DNA of 63,546 bases, from NCBI GenBank assembly GCA_900542035.1, contig UQMJ01000015.1:1-63546 (forward strand), written 5' to 3'. The translations under genes and the position numbers were made by a program. Shown in pieces: positions 1 to 8,277 of the stretch (its first letter is position 1; each line of letters opens with the position of its first letter). The notes under the pieces are model-generated. The model did no database searches. It saw only the letters and a program-made list of their open reading frames with translations, and had not been told where the DNA came from. The stretch comes from an uncultured Clostridium sp. Lineage in GTDB: Bacteria > Bacillota > Clostridia > Lachnospirales > Lachnospiraceae.

Positions 1-328
1 CGTGTCCGACAATTCCTAACAGGAAATACACGTTAAACCGGAATGCTCCCCAGACCCGCTCCAGAGTCTGCCCCATAGAATAATAGAGATAGAGAGCCAG
101 GATTCCAAAGAAAATCCCAGGCGCCGGCGGGTAGCACAAAAATGTGACAATTCTCCAAATCTGTCCATGAAGGATTGCCCAGCCATCCAGGCTTAAATAG
201 CGGTAATAAATCATCGGATTCCACAAAGAAATTGCCAGCCCGATTCCATACATAATCACAACGTACTGCATTAAATTGGGAATGGCGTATTTTCCGTATT
301 TGCGTTCCAGTTTGTAAAAAAATTTCAT
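1..328 (-). CDS. Rhomboid-like integral membrane protein, 3' part outside window
   Basis: The minus-strand frame starting with ATG at 328 stays open to the window edge (109 codons seen) and is preceded by a good Shine-Dalgarno AGGAG about 6 nt upstream. The protein begins MKFFYKLERKYGKYAIPN and has hydrophobic stretches at about residues 20-36 and 68-86, then a basic loop and another membrane stretch. The pattern of TM helix, 'LHGQIWRIVTFL', TM helix resembles rhomboid-type membrane proteins annotated in Lachnospiraceae. The catalytic region would lie beyond the edge, so protease activity cannot be judged. It lies 27 bp downstream of corA on the same strand and is probably co-transcribed with it. 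Family assignment is tentative; reality of the gene is well supported. Confidence 0.7.
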   Translation of the reverse strand, partial: MKFFYKLERKYGKYAIPNLMQYVVIMYGIGLAISLWNPMIYYRYLSLDGWAILHGQIWRIVTFLCYPPAPGIFFGILALYLYYSMGQTLERVWGAFRFNVYFLLGIVGH

Positions 329-355
329 CGAATTCTCCTATCCAATTCATTCAAA

Positions 356-1297
356 TCAGAACAAATCTCGTTTTGAAAAAATCCAGGCGATGATCAGACA
401 GACTATGACCGAACATCCGATAATAATCGGAAATCCATATGGACTTCTGGCAAACGGCATTCCTGCTACATTGACGTTCATGCCATAAAAGCTGGAAATC
501 ATGGTCGGCACAGACATTACGATCGTAACCGTTGTCAGAAATTTCATAACCAGGTTCTGATTGTTAGAAATAACCGACGCAAACGTATCCATGGTTCCTC
601 CCAGAATACCGCTGTAGATATTTGCCATCTCGATTGCCTGTTTATTTTCAATAATAACATCTTCCAGAAGATCCGTATCTTCCGGATATTTTTTGATCCT
701 TTCGCTGCGCATCAGCTTCTCCAGAACCACTTCGTTTGATCTGAGGGACGTGGTAAAATACAAAAGAGATTTCTCCAGCTCCAGAAGCTCGATAAGTTCC
801 TGGTTTTTCTGAGATTTGTGAAGCTGTTTTTCGATTACTTCACTTTTCTTTTCAATCACTCTCAGATACTGAAGGTACAAAGATGCATTTTTATAAAGGA
901 CCTGCAGAATAAAGCGTGTCTTCATGTAGGTATGGAAATCCCTCACACGTCCATCCATAAATGCGTTCAGTACTGGCGTTTCTTCCAGACAGACTGTAAT
1001 AATATTGGCAGCAGTCATCACGATTCCAATTGGGATTGTCACATACCAGTCCTTACCGTTTCGTTCCTCAATAGACGGAATATCCACCAACACCAGTGAA
1101 TAATTATCCTCTATTTCCAGACGGGATCTCTCTTCTTCATCCAAAGGCGCCCTTAACGGATCCGGATCAATCTGAAATGCATCCGCGATCTCCAGAATCT
1201 CCGCTGCTGTAGGATCGGTCAGCGCAATCCAGGAATTTGGCTCTATTTCATCAATCTGATGAACTGCGCCATCTTCTGTCTTGAAAATCTGAATCAT
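356..1297 (-). CDS. corA: CorA-family divalent cation transporter
   Basis: 313 residues, normal for CorA. The soluble N-terminal domain (about 1-245) is followed by two C-terminal membrane helices (about 250-270 and 288-306) separated by the signature Y-G-M-N in 'SSFYGMNVNV'. The protein ends in a basic KRDLF tail, as in CorA pentamers, where the GMN loop forms the outer mouth of a Mg2+ (or Co2+/Ni2+) channel. The ATG at 1297 has a GGAGAAGG-type ribosome-binding site and a consensus promoter just upstream. It is divergent from the activase gene and followed closely by the rhomboid-like gene. Substrate is inferred from the family only. Confidence 0.93.
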   Translation of the reverse strand: MIQIFKTEDGAVHQIDEIEPNSWIALTDPTAAEILEIADAFQIDPDPLRAPLDEEERSRLEIEDNYSLVLVDIPSIEERNGKDWYVTIPIGIVMTAANIITVCLEETPVLNAFMDGRVRDFHTYMKTRFILQVLYKNASLYLQYLRVIEKKSEVIEKQLHKSQKNQELIELLELEKSLLYFTTSLRSNEVVLEKLMRSERIKKYPEDTDLLEDVIIENKQAIEMANIYSGILGGTMDTFASVISNNQNLVMKFLTTVTIVMSVPTMISSFYGMNVNVAGMPFARSPYGFPIIIGCSVIVCLIIAWIFSKRDLF

Positions 1298-1347
1298 GCC
1301 CTTCTCCTCCTTTTCCTGCCTATTTTACCCATTCTAACGCTTTTACC

Positions 1348-1376
1348 ATTATACTAACCGCCATGTTGTTTGTCAA
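1348..1376 (-). promoter_or_regulatory. Consensus sigma-A promoter of corA
   Basis: On the minus strand, TTGACA (1376-1371) is separated by exactly 17 bp from TATAAT (1353-1348), a perfect -35/-10 pair 51 bp upstream of the corA start. Confidence 0.88.
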
Positions 1377-1450
1377 ACAAATTGCCCGATTTTACATAGT
1401 CTCCAAAAATATTTACGCTTTCTTTACACTTTTTTAACAGATGCTACCAA

Positions 1451-1479
1451 TTGTATTCTTACCTATTTTATGTTAAACT
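1451..1479 (+). promoter_or_regulatory. Weak candidate promoter of the activase gene
   Basis: TTGTAT (1451-1456), a 17-bp spacer and TAAACT (1474-1479) lie about 57 bp before the ATG at 1536. The -10 matches 4 of 6 consensus positions and the -35 only 3 of 6, so this is the best candidate rather than a sure promoter. Confidence 0.4.
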
Positions 1480-1510
1480 AAAGCCGAATATTGCCTAATG
1501 GCTTTACAAA

Positions 1511-1529
1511 GGAGGCGGGGGATTTCCCC
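1511..1529 (+). promoter_or_regulatory. Shine-Dalgarno followed by a spacer hairpin
   Basis: GGAGG (1511-1515) is 20 nt from the ATG at 1536, too far for normal initiation. A small hairpin GGGG (1518-1521), loop ATTT, CCCC (1526-1529) lies between them. Folding it out leaves an effective spacing of 8 nt. A TTG at 1491 in the same frame is an alternative start but has no ribosome-binding site. Confidence 0.45.
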
Positions 1530-1535
1530 ACAAGT

Positions 1536-4500
1536 ATGAATGTATTCAACACCCTCGGAATCGACATTGGTTCCACAACTGTAAAGATTGCAATTTTAGA
1601 TGAAGATTCCCATATACATTTTGCCGATTATGAACGGCATTTTGCTAATATCCAGGAAACGCTGGCCCATCTGCTTGAAAAGGCAAAAGATGCCCTGGGC
1701 CCCACAGAGGTACGTCCGGTCATTACCGGTTCCGGCGGATTAACCCTTTCCCAGCACATGGAAATTCCTTTTGTCCAGGAAGTCGTAGCGGTTGCCACTT
1801 CTTTGCAGGACTATGCGCCCCAGACAGACGTTGCCATCGAGTTAGGCGGCGAAGATGCCAAAATCATTTATTTCACAGGCGGAATCGACCAGAGGATGAA
1901 CGGAATCTGCGCTGGCGGTACTGGTTCTTTTATCGACCAGATGGCTTCCCTTCTTCAGACAGATGCTTCCGGATTAAATGAATATGCAAAAAACTACCAG
2001 GCCATTTACCCTATCGCAGCCCGCTGCGGCGTTTTCGCCAAATCGGACATCCAGCCTTTAATCAACGAAGGCGCTACCAGAGAGGACTTGGCCGCTTCTA
2101 TTTTTCAGGCAGTTGTCAATCAGACCATCAGCGGCCTGGCCTGTGGAAAACCTATCCGCGGCAACGTCGCATTTTTAGGCGGCCCTCTTCATTTTCTTCC
2201 AGAGCTTCGCAATGCCTTTGTCCGCACTCTTCATTTAAGCCCTGAACAGATTATCGCACCGGAGCACTCTCATTTGTTTGCCGCCGTAGGCGCTGCTATG
2301 AACGCAGAAGAAACTGCCGCTCCCGTCAGTCTGGACTCCCTGATTGAACTGCTTTCTTCCGGTATCAAAATGGACTTTGAAGTAAAACGGATGGAGCCGC
2401 TGTTTGAAAGTCCGGAAGATTATCAGGCTTTCCAGAAACGCCATCAGGGCCATTGTGTCCGGACTGGCGATTTATCCACCTATAAAGGCAACTGCTTTTT
2501 AGGAATCGACGCCGGTTCTACTACCACCAAAGTTGCCCTGGTCGGAGAAGACGGAAGTCTTTTATACCGTTTTTACAGCAACAACAACGGCAGCCCGTTA
2601 AAGACAGCCATTGAAGCAGTCCGTGAAATAAAAAAACTGCTTCCGGATACAGCCAAAATCGCCTGGTCCTGCTCTACCGGCTACGGCGAAGCTCTTTTAA
2701 AGGCCGCGCTGATGCTGGATGAAGGAGAAGTAGAAACCATTTCCCATTACTATGCCGCCGCATTTTTTGAGCCAGATGTAGACTGTATCTTGGACATTGG
2801 CGGCCAGGATATGAAATGCATCCGCATCAAAGACGGCACCGTAGACAGCGTTCAGCTGAATGAGGCCTGCTCTTCCGGCTGCGGTTCTTTTATTGAGACC
2901 TTTGCAAAGTCTTTAAACTACAGCGTACAGGATTTTGCACAAGAAGCTTTATTTGCAAAAAATCCTACGGATCTTGGAACCCGCTGTACCGTGTTTATGA
3001 ACTCCAACGTAAAGCAGGCCCAGAAGGAAGGCGCCAGCGTCTCCGATATTTCCGCTGGTCTGGCTTACTCGGTTATTAAAAACGCGCTGTTTAAAGTCAT
3101 TAAGATTACCTCTGCTTCTGATTTAGGAAAGCATATCGTCGTACAGGGCGGAACCTTTTACAATGACGCCGTATTAAGAAGTTTTGAAAAAATTGCCGGC
3201 TGCGAGGCCATCCGGCCGGATATTGCCGGAATCATGGGCGCTTTCGGCGCTGCTTTAATTGCCAGGGAACGGTTCGACGCTTCCAAAGAAACTTCCATGC
3301 TTCCCCTGGATAAAATCATTGATTTAAAATACACCACCTCCATGACCCGCTGCAAGGGATGCACCAACAACTGCGTCCTGACCGTCAACCAGTTTGGAGG
3401 CGGGCGCCATTTCGTATCTGGCAACCGATGCGAAAGAGGCCTTGGTAAAGAGAAAAAGAAAAAAGAAGTTCCCAATCTGTTTGATTATAAGTACCACCGG
3501 ATCTTTGATTATGAGCCGTTAAGCGCAGATCAGGCAATCCGCGGCACGGTAGGCATCCCCAGAGTTTTAAATATGTACGAAAATTATCCATTCTGGGCTG
3601 TCTTCTTTAAAGAACTGGGATTCCGGACTGTTTTGTCTGCCCAGTCTTCCAAACAGCTTTACGAGCTGGGCATTGAATCTATTCCCAGCGAATCGGAATG
3701 TTATCCGGCAAAACTGGCTCATGGCCATGTCAACTGGCTAATTAAGCAGGGAATTAAATTTATCTTCTATCCCTGCATTCCTTATGAGCGCAATGAGACT
3801 CCGGAGGCAGGCAACCATTACAACTGTCCGATGGTAACTTCCTATGCAGAAAATATTAAAAACAACATGGAAGAGCTGGAGGAACACAGCGTCCGGTTCT
3901 TTAATCCATTTATGGCGTTTACCAATGAGGAAATTCTGACCAAAGCCCTGGTTCAGGAATTTATCCAGGAACTGGGACCTGACTCCGGATTTGCCGTTCC
4001 GGTAACAGAAACGGAAATTAAAAATGCCGCTCACCTGGCCTGGCAAGAGCTTTCTGCCTGCCATCTGGACATTGAAAAAAAAGGCGAAGAAACCATTGCC
4101 TGGTTAAAAGAGCACAATCGTCGGGGCATCGTCCTGGCCGGACGTCCTTACCATGTGGATCCGGAAATCCACCACGGTATTCCGGACTTAATCGCTTCTT
4201 ACGGATTTGCCGTCCTGACAGAAGATTCAGTTTCTCATCTGGCCAAGGTAGATCGTCCTCTGGTTGTTACCGATCAATGGATGTATCACTCCCGTCTCTA
4301 CGAAGCTGCAAGCTATGTAAAGACCTGTGATTTCCTGGATTTAATCCAGTTAAATTCCTTCGGCTGCGGCCTGGATGCTGTAACCACTGACCAGGTAAAT
4401 GATATTCTTACCAAATCCGGTAAGATTTATACCGTATTAAAGATCGATGAAGTCAACAACTTAGGTGCTGCCAGAATCCGTATCCGCTCTCTGATTGCCG

Positions 4501-5918
4501 CATTAAGAGTTCGGGAGCAGAAACACTACCAGAGAAAAATTGTTTCCAGCGCCTATAACCGCAGAGTCTTTACAAAAGACATGAAAAAGGACTACACCAT
4601 CCTCTGCCCTCAGATGTCTCCTATCCACTTTGATTTGCTGGAGACCGCCATCCGTTCCTTCGGCTATCGGGTGGAAGTTCTGCAAAACCACGACAAACGG
4701 GCCGTGGACGTCGGACTTCAGTATGTCAACAATGACGCCTGCTATCCGTCCTTAATTGTCATCGGCCAGATTATGGACGCCCTCCTGTCTGGAAAATACG
4801 ACCTGGATCACACAGCCATTTTTATGACCCAGACCGGAGGCGGCTGCCGCGCTTCCAATTATATCGGATTTATCCGCCGCGCCCTGGAAAAGGCCGGTAT
4901 GGGGCAGATTCCGGTTATTTCCGTCAATGCCAACGGCATGGAGACCAATCCTGGATTTACCATTACCCTGCCGCTCCTTACCAAGGCCATGCAGGCGATC
5001 ATATACGGAGACGTATTTATGAGAGTTCTCTATGCCACCAGACCTTATGAGGCTGTCCCAGGCAGCGCCAACAAACTCCACGAAAAGTGGAAAGCCATAT
5101 GTTGTGCTTCCCTCTCGAAAAAGAATCCGTCCATGATGGAATTTGGCCGGAATGTAAGAGGCATTGTCCAGGATTTTGACAATCTGCCGCGGCTGGCTGT
5201 AAAAAAGCCCCGAGTTGGAGTCGTAGGAGAAATTTTAGTCAAATTTTCCCCTCTTGCCAACAACCATATTGTCGAACTGCTGGAGGCAGAGGGCGCTGAA
5301 GCCGTTATGCCGGATCTGATGGACTTCCTCTTATACGCGTTCTACAACAGCAACTTTAAGGCTGACCATTTAGGCGGCAAGCGTTCTACTGCCCGCCTGT
5401 GCAACATGGGAATCGCTTTATTAGAATACTTCCGAAAGACTGCAAGGAAAGAACTGGAGCAGAGTCGTCATTTTGATCCGCCTGCCAATATCCATAACCT
5501 GGCAGATATGGCAAAAGATTTTGTTTCTCTTGGCAATCAGACCGGCGAAGGGTGGTTTCTGACAGGAGAAATGCTGGAATTAATCCACAACGGAGTGGAA
5601 AACATTGTCTGCGCCCAGCCATTTGGCTGTCTGCCCAACCACGTTGTCGGAAAAGGCGTTATCAAGGAGCTGCGCCGCAGTTATCCTCAGTCCAATATTA
5701 TTGCCGTAGACTATGATCCTGGCGCCAGCGAAGTCAACCAGCTGAACCGTATCAAGCTGATGCTTTCCACTGCCCAGAAAAATCTGCGTAAAACTCCTTC
5801 CTATTCCGGAAGCGGCAATAGCCATACGCCAACCTATCCAAACTCCAACCGGAGCAGCCAAAATAAATTGGACGCTAATGCTTCCGCAAATGTCGCGGCA
5901 GCCAGTCTGTCTTCGTAA
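1536..5918 (+). CDS. 2-hydroxyacyl-CoA dehydratase activase fusion protein
   Basis: A 1460-residue fusion. Two ASKHA-fold activase modules come first. Module one starts with 'GIDIGSTTVK' and carries CAGGTGSF and RCGVFAKSD, including the cysteines expected to bridge a dimer-interface [4Fe-4S] cluster. Module two (from about residue 325) starts 'GIDAGSTTTK' and carries ACSSGCGSF and TRCTVFMNSN. A cysteine-rich linker (CKGCTNNC), a DUF2229-type region (about 660-880) and a dehydratase beta-subunit-like region follow. HgdC-type activases use ATP to inject one electron into radical dehydratases. Such giant fusions are common in Clostridia but their substrate is generally unknown, and no dehydratase alpha/beta genes lie nearby. 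The C-terminal ~45 residues are low-complexity (Ser/Asn/Ala). The ATG at 1536 is preferred over TTG at 1491. Confidence 0.88.
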   Translation: MNVFNTLGIDIGSTTVKIAILDEDSHIHFADYERHFANIQETLAHLLEKAKDALGPTEVRPVITGSGGLTLSQHMEIPFVQEVVAVATSLQDYAPQTDVAIELGGEDAKIIYFTGGIDQRMNGICAGGTGSFIDQMASLLQTDASGLNEYAKNYQAIYPIAARCGVFAKSDIQPLINEGATREDLAASIFQAVVNQTISGLACGKPIRGNVAFLGGPLHFLPELRNAFVRTLHLSPEQIIAPEHSHLFAAVGAAMNAEETAAPVSLDSLIELLSSGIKMDFEVKRMEPLFESPEDYQAFQKRHQGHCVRTGDLSTYKGNCFLGIDAGSTTTKVALVGEDGSLLYRFYSNNNGSPLKTAIEAVREIKKLLPDTAKIAWSCSTGYGEALLKAALMLDEGEVETISHYYAAAFFEPDVDCILDIGGQDMKCIRIKDGTVDSVQLNEACSSGCGSFIETFAKSLNYSVQDFAQEALFAKNPTDLGTRCTVFMNSNVKQAQKEGASVSDISAGLAYSVIKNALFKVIKITSASDLGKHIVVQGGTFYNDAVLRSFEKIAGCEAIRPDIAGIMGAFGAALIARERFDASKETSMLPLDKIIDLKYTTSMTRCKGCTNNCVLTVNQFGGGRHFVSGNRCERGLGKEKKKKEVPNLFDYKYHRIFDYEPLSADQAIRGTVGIPRVLNMYENYPFWAVFFKELGFRTVLSAQSSKQLYELGIESIPSESECYPAKLAHGHVNWLIKQGIKFIFYPCIPYERNETPEAGNHYNCPMVTSYAENIKNNMEELEEHSVRFFNPFMAFTNEEILTKALVQEFIQELGPDSGFAVPVTETEIKNAAHLAWQELSACHLDIEKKGEETIAWLKEHNRRGIVLAGRPYHVDPEIHHGIPDLIASYGFAVLTEDSVSHLAKVDRPLVVTDQWMYHSRLYEAASYVKTCDFLDLIQLNSFGCGLDAVTTDQVNDILTKSGKIYTVLKIDEVNNLGAARIRIRSLIAALRVREQKHYQRKIVSSAYNRRVFTKDMKKDYTILCPQMSPIHFDLLETAIRSFGYRVEVLQNHDKRAVDVGLQYVNNDACYPSLIVIGQIMDALLSGKYDLDHTAIFMTQTGGGCRASNYIGFIRRALEKAGMGQIPVISVNANGMETNPGFTITLPLLTKAMQAIIYGDVFMRVLYATRPYEAVPGSANKLHEKWKAICCASLSKKNPSMMEFGRNVRGIVQDFDNLPRLAVKKPRVGVVGEILVKFSPLANNHIVELLEAEGAEAVMPDLMDFLLYAFYNSNFKADHLGGKRSTARLCNMGIALLEYFRKTARKELEQSRHFDPPANIHNLADMAKDFVSLGNQTGEGWFLTGEMLELIHNGVENIVCAQPFGCLPNHVVGKGVIKELRRSYPQSNIIAVDYDPGASEVNQLNRIKLMLSTAQKNLRKTPSYSGSGNSHTPTYPNSNRSSQNKLDANASANVAAASLSS

Positions 5919-5937
5919 AAAACGATTTTCTGATTAA

Positions 5938-5974
5938 GCGGTATAGCCCATCCAAGAGCTATACCGCCTTTTTC
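5938..5974 (+). terminator. Rho-independent terminator of the activase gene
   Basis: A perfect 10-bp stem GCGGTATAGC/GCTATACCGC with a 10-nt loop is followed by CTTTTTC, 19 bp after the stop codon. Confidence 0.92.
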
Positions 5975-6072
5975 TTCCATATCTTTTATTTTCTTTTAAT
6001 TTCATCCCCTCTCATCCTTTTCCTATTTTAATTTTTCCTATGCTATCGTATAAGCGTAAGGAGGAATGACTT

Positions 6073-6267
6073 ATGACAGCGATAGTAAAATCAATTCATA
6101 AATTTGAACACGACTTTGATAGAAAAGCAGAACGGTTTGCTTTCCGTCACCCATATATTGCATTTGCAATGATGTTTATTGGAATGCCTCTTGTTATCTT
6201 AATGACGGTTGCTGCTTCAACAACGGTACTTGCATTACCTATGACATGGATATTTGGATGGCTGTAG
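6073..6267 (+). CDS. Small membrane protein upstream of kdp, function unknown
   Basis: 64 residues with a strong ribosome-binding site (AAGGAGG, ~8 nt from ATG). The N-terminal 25 residues are charged and amphipathic (Lys/His/Glu/Asp/Arg rich); residues about 27-62 are almost wholly hydrophobic and could form one long or two short helices. It is the first gene of the potassium block, 94 bp before kdpF, on the same strand. I do not recognise the family. Its position suggests a role in K+ uptake or its regulation, perhaps as a small transporter-associated peptide, but nothing in the sequence proves this. The clear start signal and conserved-looking composition argue for a real gene. Confidence 0.65.
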   Translation: MTAIVKSIHKFEHDFDRKAERFAFRHPYIAFAMMFIGMPLVILMTVAASTTVLALPMTWIFGWL

Positions 6268-6308
6268 CCGCCTTTAGATAGTCTTAATTTTATATCTGCG
6301 CTGCTAAT

Positions 6309-6336
6309 CCCATTTTAATACAATCGGTAGTAAAAT
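6309..6336 (+). promoter_or_regulatory. Candidate activator-dependent kdp promoter
   Basis: CCCATTTTAATACAA, then 7 nt, then TAAAAT (-10 candidate at 6331-6336), ending 25 bp before kdpF. There is no TTGACA-like -35. The same AATACAA-N7-TAAAAT arrangement with a CCCATTT lead recurs before ktrB (11049-11075), as expected for promoters sharing an activator, plausibly KdpE. Regulator identity is inference. Confidence 0.5.
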
Positions 6337-6361
6337 GCAGCAAGTAAAGGAGGAAACGATT

Positions 6362-6454
6362 ATGAGTCTTGTAGTTGGCATCATTGGTCTATGCGCTGTG
6401 GCGCTGCTAGTCTACTATGTCTATGTTCTTATGAAGGGAGATGAACAATCATGA
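6362..6454 (+). CDS. kdpF: KdpF, small subunit of the Kdp potassium pump
   Basis: A 30-residue peptide, MSLVVGIIGLCAVALLVYYV followed by a short polar tail (YVLMKGDEQS). It is a single membrane helix, the size of known KdpF (about 29 aa). AGGAGG lies 7 nt before its ATG. Its stop overlaps the kdpA start as ATGA (6451-6454), a classic translational coupling. KdpF stabilises the KdpABC complex in the membrane. Position, length and hydrophobicity together make the call firm despite the small size. Confidence 0.88.
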   Translation: MSLVVGIIGLCAVALLVYYVYVLMKGDEQS

Positions 6455-8265
6455 ATACCGTCATACAATACATTCTGTATCTTGCAGTTCTGATAATCCT
6501 TGCAGTTCCGCTTGGAACATACATCAAAAAGGTAATGGACGGAGAAAAAACTTTTTTATCCAGGCTTCTTACCCCCTGTGAAAGCGCAGTATATAAGGTG
6601 CTGCGGATAACGAAGGATGAGCAGATGAACTGGAAACAATACGCCACTTCGGTTCTCATCTTTTCTGGTATCGGACTGGTGTTTTTATTTCTGCTTCAGC
6701 TTTTGCAGGGAGTTTTGCCAGGAAATCCGCAGGGGCTGCCAGGAGTAAAATGGGATTTATCTTTTAATACAGCCGCCAGTTTTATTACAAATACAAACTG
6801 GCAGGCGTACAGCGGAGAGTCCACTCTTAGCTATCTCACACAGGCCCTCGGTCTGACCGTTCAGAACTTCGTGTCTGCGGCAACAGGCATTGCTGTCCTG
6901 TTTGCTTTGATTCGAGGATTTATACAGGTAAAAACGGATGGGCTAGGCAGTTTCTGGGTTGATATGACAAGAATCGTCATTTACATCTTAATTCCGCTTA
7001 ACCTGGTAATTTCCCTGATGTTAGTAGGCGGCGGCGTAATTCAGAATCTGAAAGGCCAGGAAACCGTATCTCTTGTAGAACCAATCGCGGTAAGCGCTGA
7101 AGGCGAACTATTAGAAAATGCAAAAATTGATCTGGAAGCAGGAACCGTTACCGTTGACGGTCAGATCATAGAGGATGCAGAAATTGTGACAGAACAGTTT
7201 GTTCCAATGGGTCCGGCTGCAAGTCAGGTTGCCATTAAACAGACAGGTACAAACGGCGGCGGATTTATGGGAGTAAATTCAACTCATCCCCTTGAAAATC
7301 CAAATGCGTTTACCAATCTGATAGAGATGATTTCACTGCTTTTAATTCCTGCGGCGCTATGCTTTACCTTTGGCCAGGCGGTAAACAATAAAAAACAGGG
7401 AATTGCCATCTTTATGGCAATGTTTCTTTGCCTAGTATTTGCACTGAGCGTGATTGCTGTCAATGAGCAATGCGCTACGCCACAACTTGCTCAAAACGGA
7501 ACTGTAGATATTTCTATGGCAGGCCAGGCAGGTGGAAATATGGAAGGAAAAGAAACCCGCTTCGGTATTGCTTCATCTGCTACCTGGGCCACATTTACTA
7601 CAGCCGCCTCCAATGGATCTGTAAATTCTATGCATGACAGCTATACGCCGCTAGGCGGCATGATAACTATGCTTTTAATGCAGCTTGGCGAGGTTATTTT
7701 CGGCGGCGTGGGATGCGGCTTATATGGAATGCTTGCATTTGCAATTCTGACCGTGTTTATTGCAGGACTAATGGTAGGAAGAACGCCAGAATTTTTAGGT
7801 AAGAAAATAGAGCCGTATGAAATGAAATGGTCTGTCCTGGTATGCCTTGCAACGCCGATAGCCATTCTTGTGGGAAGCGGTATTGCCGCAGTATGGCCAG
7901 GTATTGAAAACAGTCTGAATAATACAGGCGCACACGGATTTTCAGAACTTCTCTATACCTTTTCCTCCTGCGGCGGAAACAATGGTTCTGCCTTTGCCGG
8001 CTTTAATGGAAATACGGTGTTCCTAAATCTGTCATTAGGACTTGTGATGCTGTTTGCAAGATTCCTGCCAATTATCGGAACTCTGGCAATTGCTGGAAGC
8101 CTCTCAGAAAAAAAGAAAATTGCGGCAACTGCCGGTACTCTCTCTACAACGAATGCAATGTTTGTATTTCTGCTGATTTTTATTGTTCTTCTTGTGGGAG
8201 CATTGAGTTTCTTCCCAGCATTGGCATTAGGCCCAATTGCAGAATTTTTCCAGAGTATCGTTTAA
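6451..8265 (+). CDS. kdpA: KdpA, K+-translocating subunit of the Kdp P-type ATPase
   Basis: 604 residues, slightly longer than the E. coli protein (557). It is polytopic, with family signatures including T-N-G-G-G-F followed by NSTHPLENPN, TFTTAASNGSVN and SSCGGNNGSAF, the fourfold-repeated selectivity-filter loops that bind K+. An extra polar, acidic stretch at about residues 210-255 precedes the TNGGGF loop. The start overlaps kdpF by 4 nt; kdpB follows 12 bp later. KdpA takes up K+ with very high affinity, driven by ATP hydrolysis in KdpB. Confidence 0.97.
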   Translation: MNTVIQYILYLAVLIILAVPLGTYIKKVMDGEKTFLSRLLTPCESAVYKVLRITKDEQMNWKQYATSVLIFSGIGLVFLFLLQLLQGVLPGNPQGLPGVKWDLSFNTAASFITNTNWQAYSGESTLSYLTQALGLTVQNFVSAATGIAVLFALIRGFIQVKTDGLGSFWVDMTRIVIYILIPLNLVISLMLVGGGVIQNLKGQETVSLVEPIAVSAEGELLENAKIDLEAGTVTVDGQIIEDAEIVTEQFVPMGPAASQVAIKQTGTNGGGFMGVNSTHPLENPNAFTNLIEMISLLLIPAALCFTFGQAVNNKKQGIAIFMAMFLCLVFALSVIAVNEQCATPQLAQNGTVDISMAGQAGGNMEGKETRFGIASSATWATFTTAASNGSVNSMHDSYTPLGGMITMLLMQLGEVIFGGVGCGLYGMLAFAILTVFIAGLMVGRTPEFLGKKIEPYEMKWSVLVCLATPIAILVGSGIAAVWPGIENSLNNTGAHGFSELLYTFSSCGGNNGSAFAGFNGNTVFLNLSLGLVMLFARFLPIIGTLAIAGSLSEKKKIAATAGTLSTTNAMFVFLLIFIVLLVGALSFFPALALGPIAEFFQSIV

Positions 8266-8277
8266 GGAGGGACTATT

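Noticed and set aside
33..350. 105-residue minus-strand frame at the left edge
   Set aside because: Composition is unlike a real protein and it is in the wrong frame; the ATG at 328 with AGGAG opens a coherent membrane protein that runs off the edge.
6268..6361. c-di-AMP (ydaO) riboswitch before kdpF
   Set aside because: Considered because kdp and ktr genes can be so controlled, but the gap is only 94 bp and I find no long paired architecture. The 149-bp gap before ktrB holds a terminator-like hairpin and a promoter instead.
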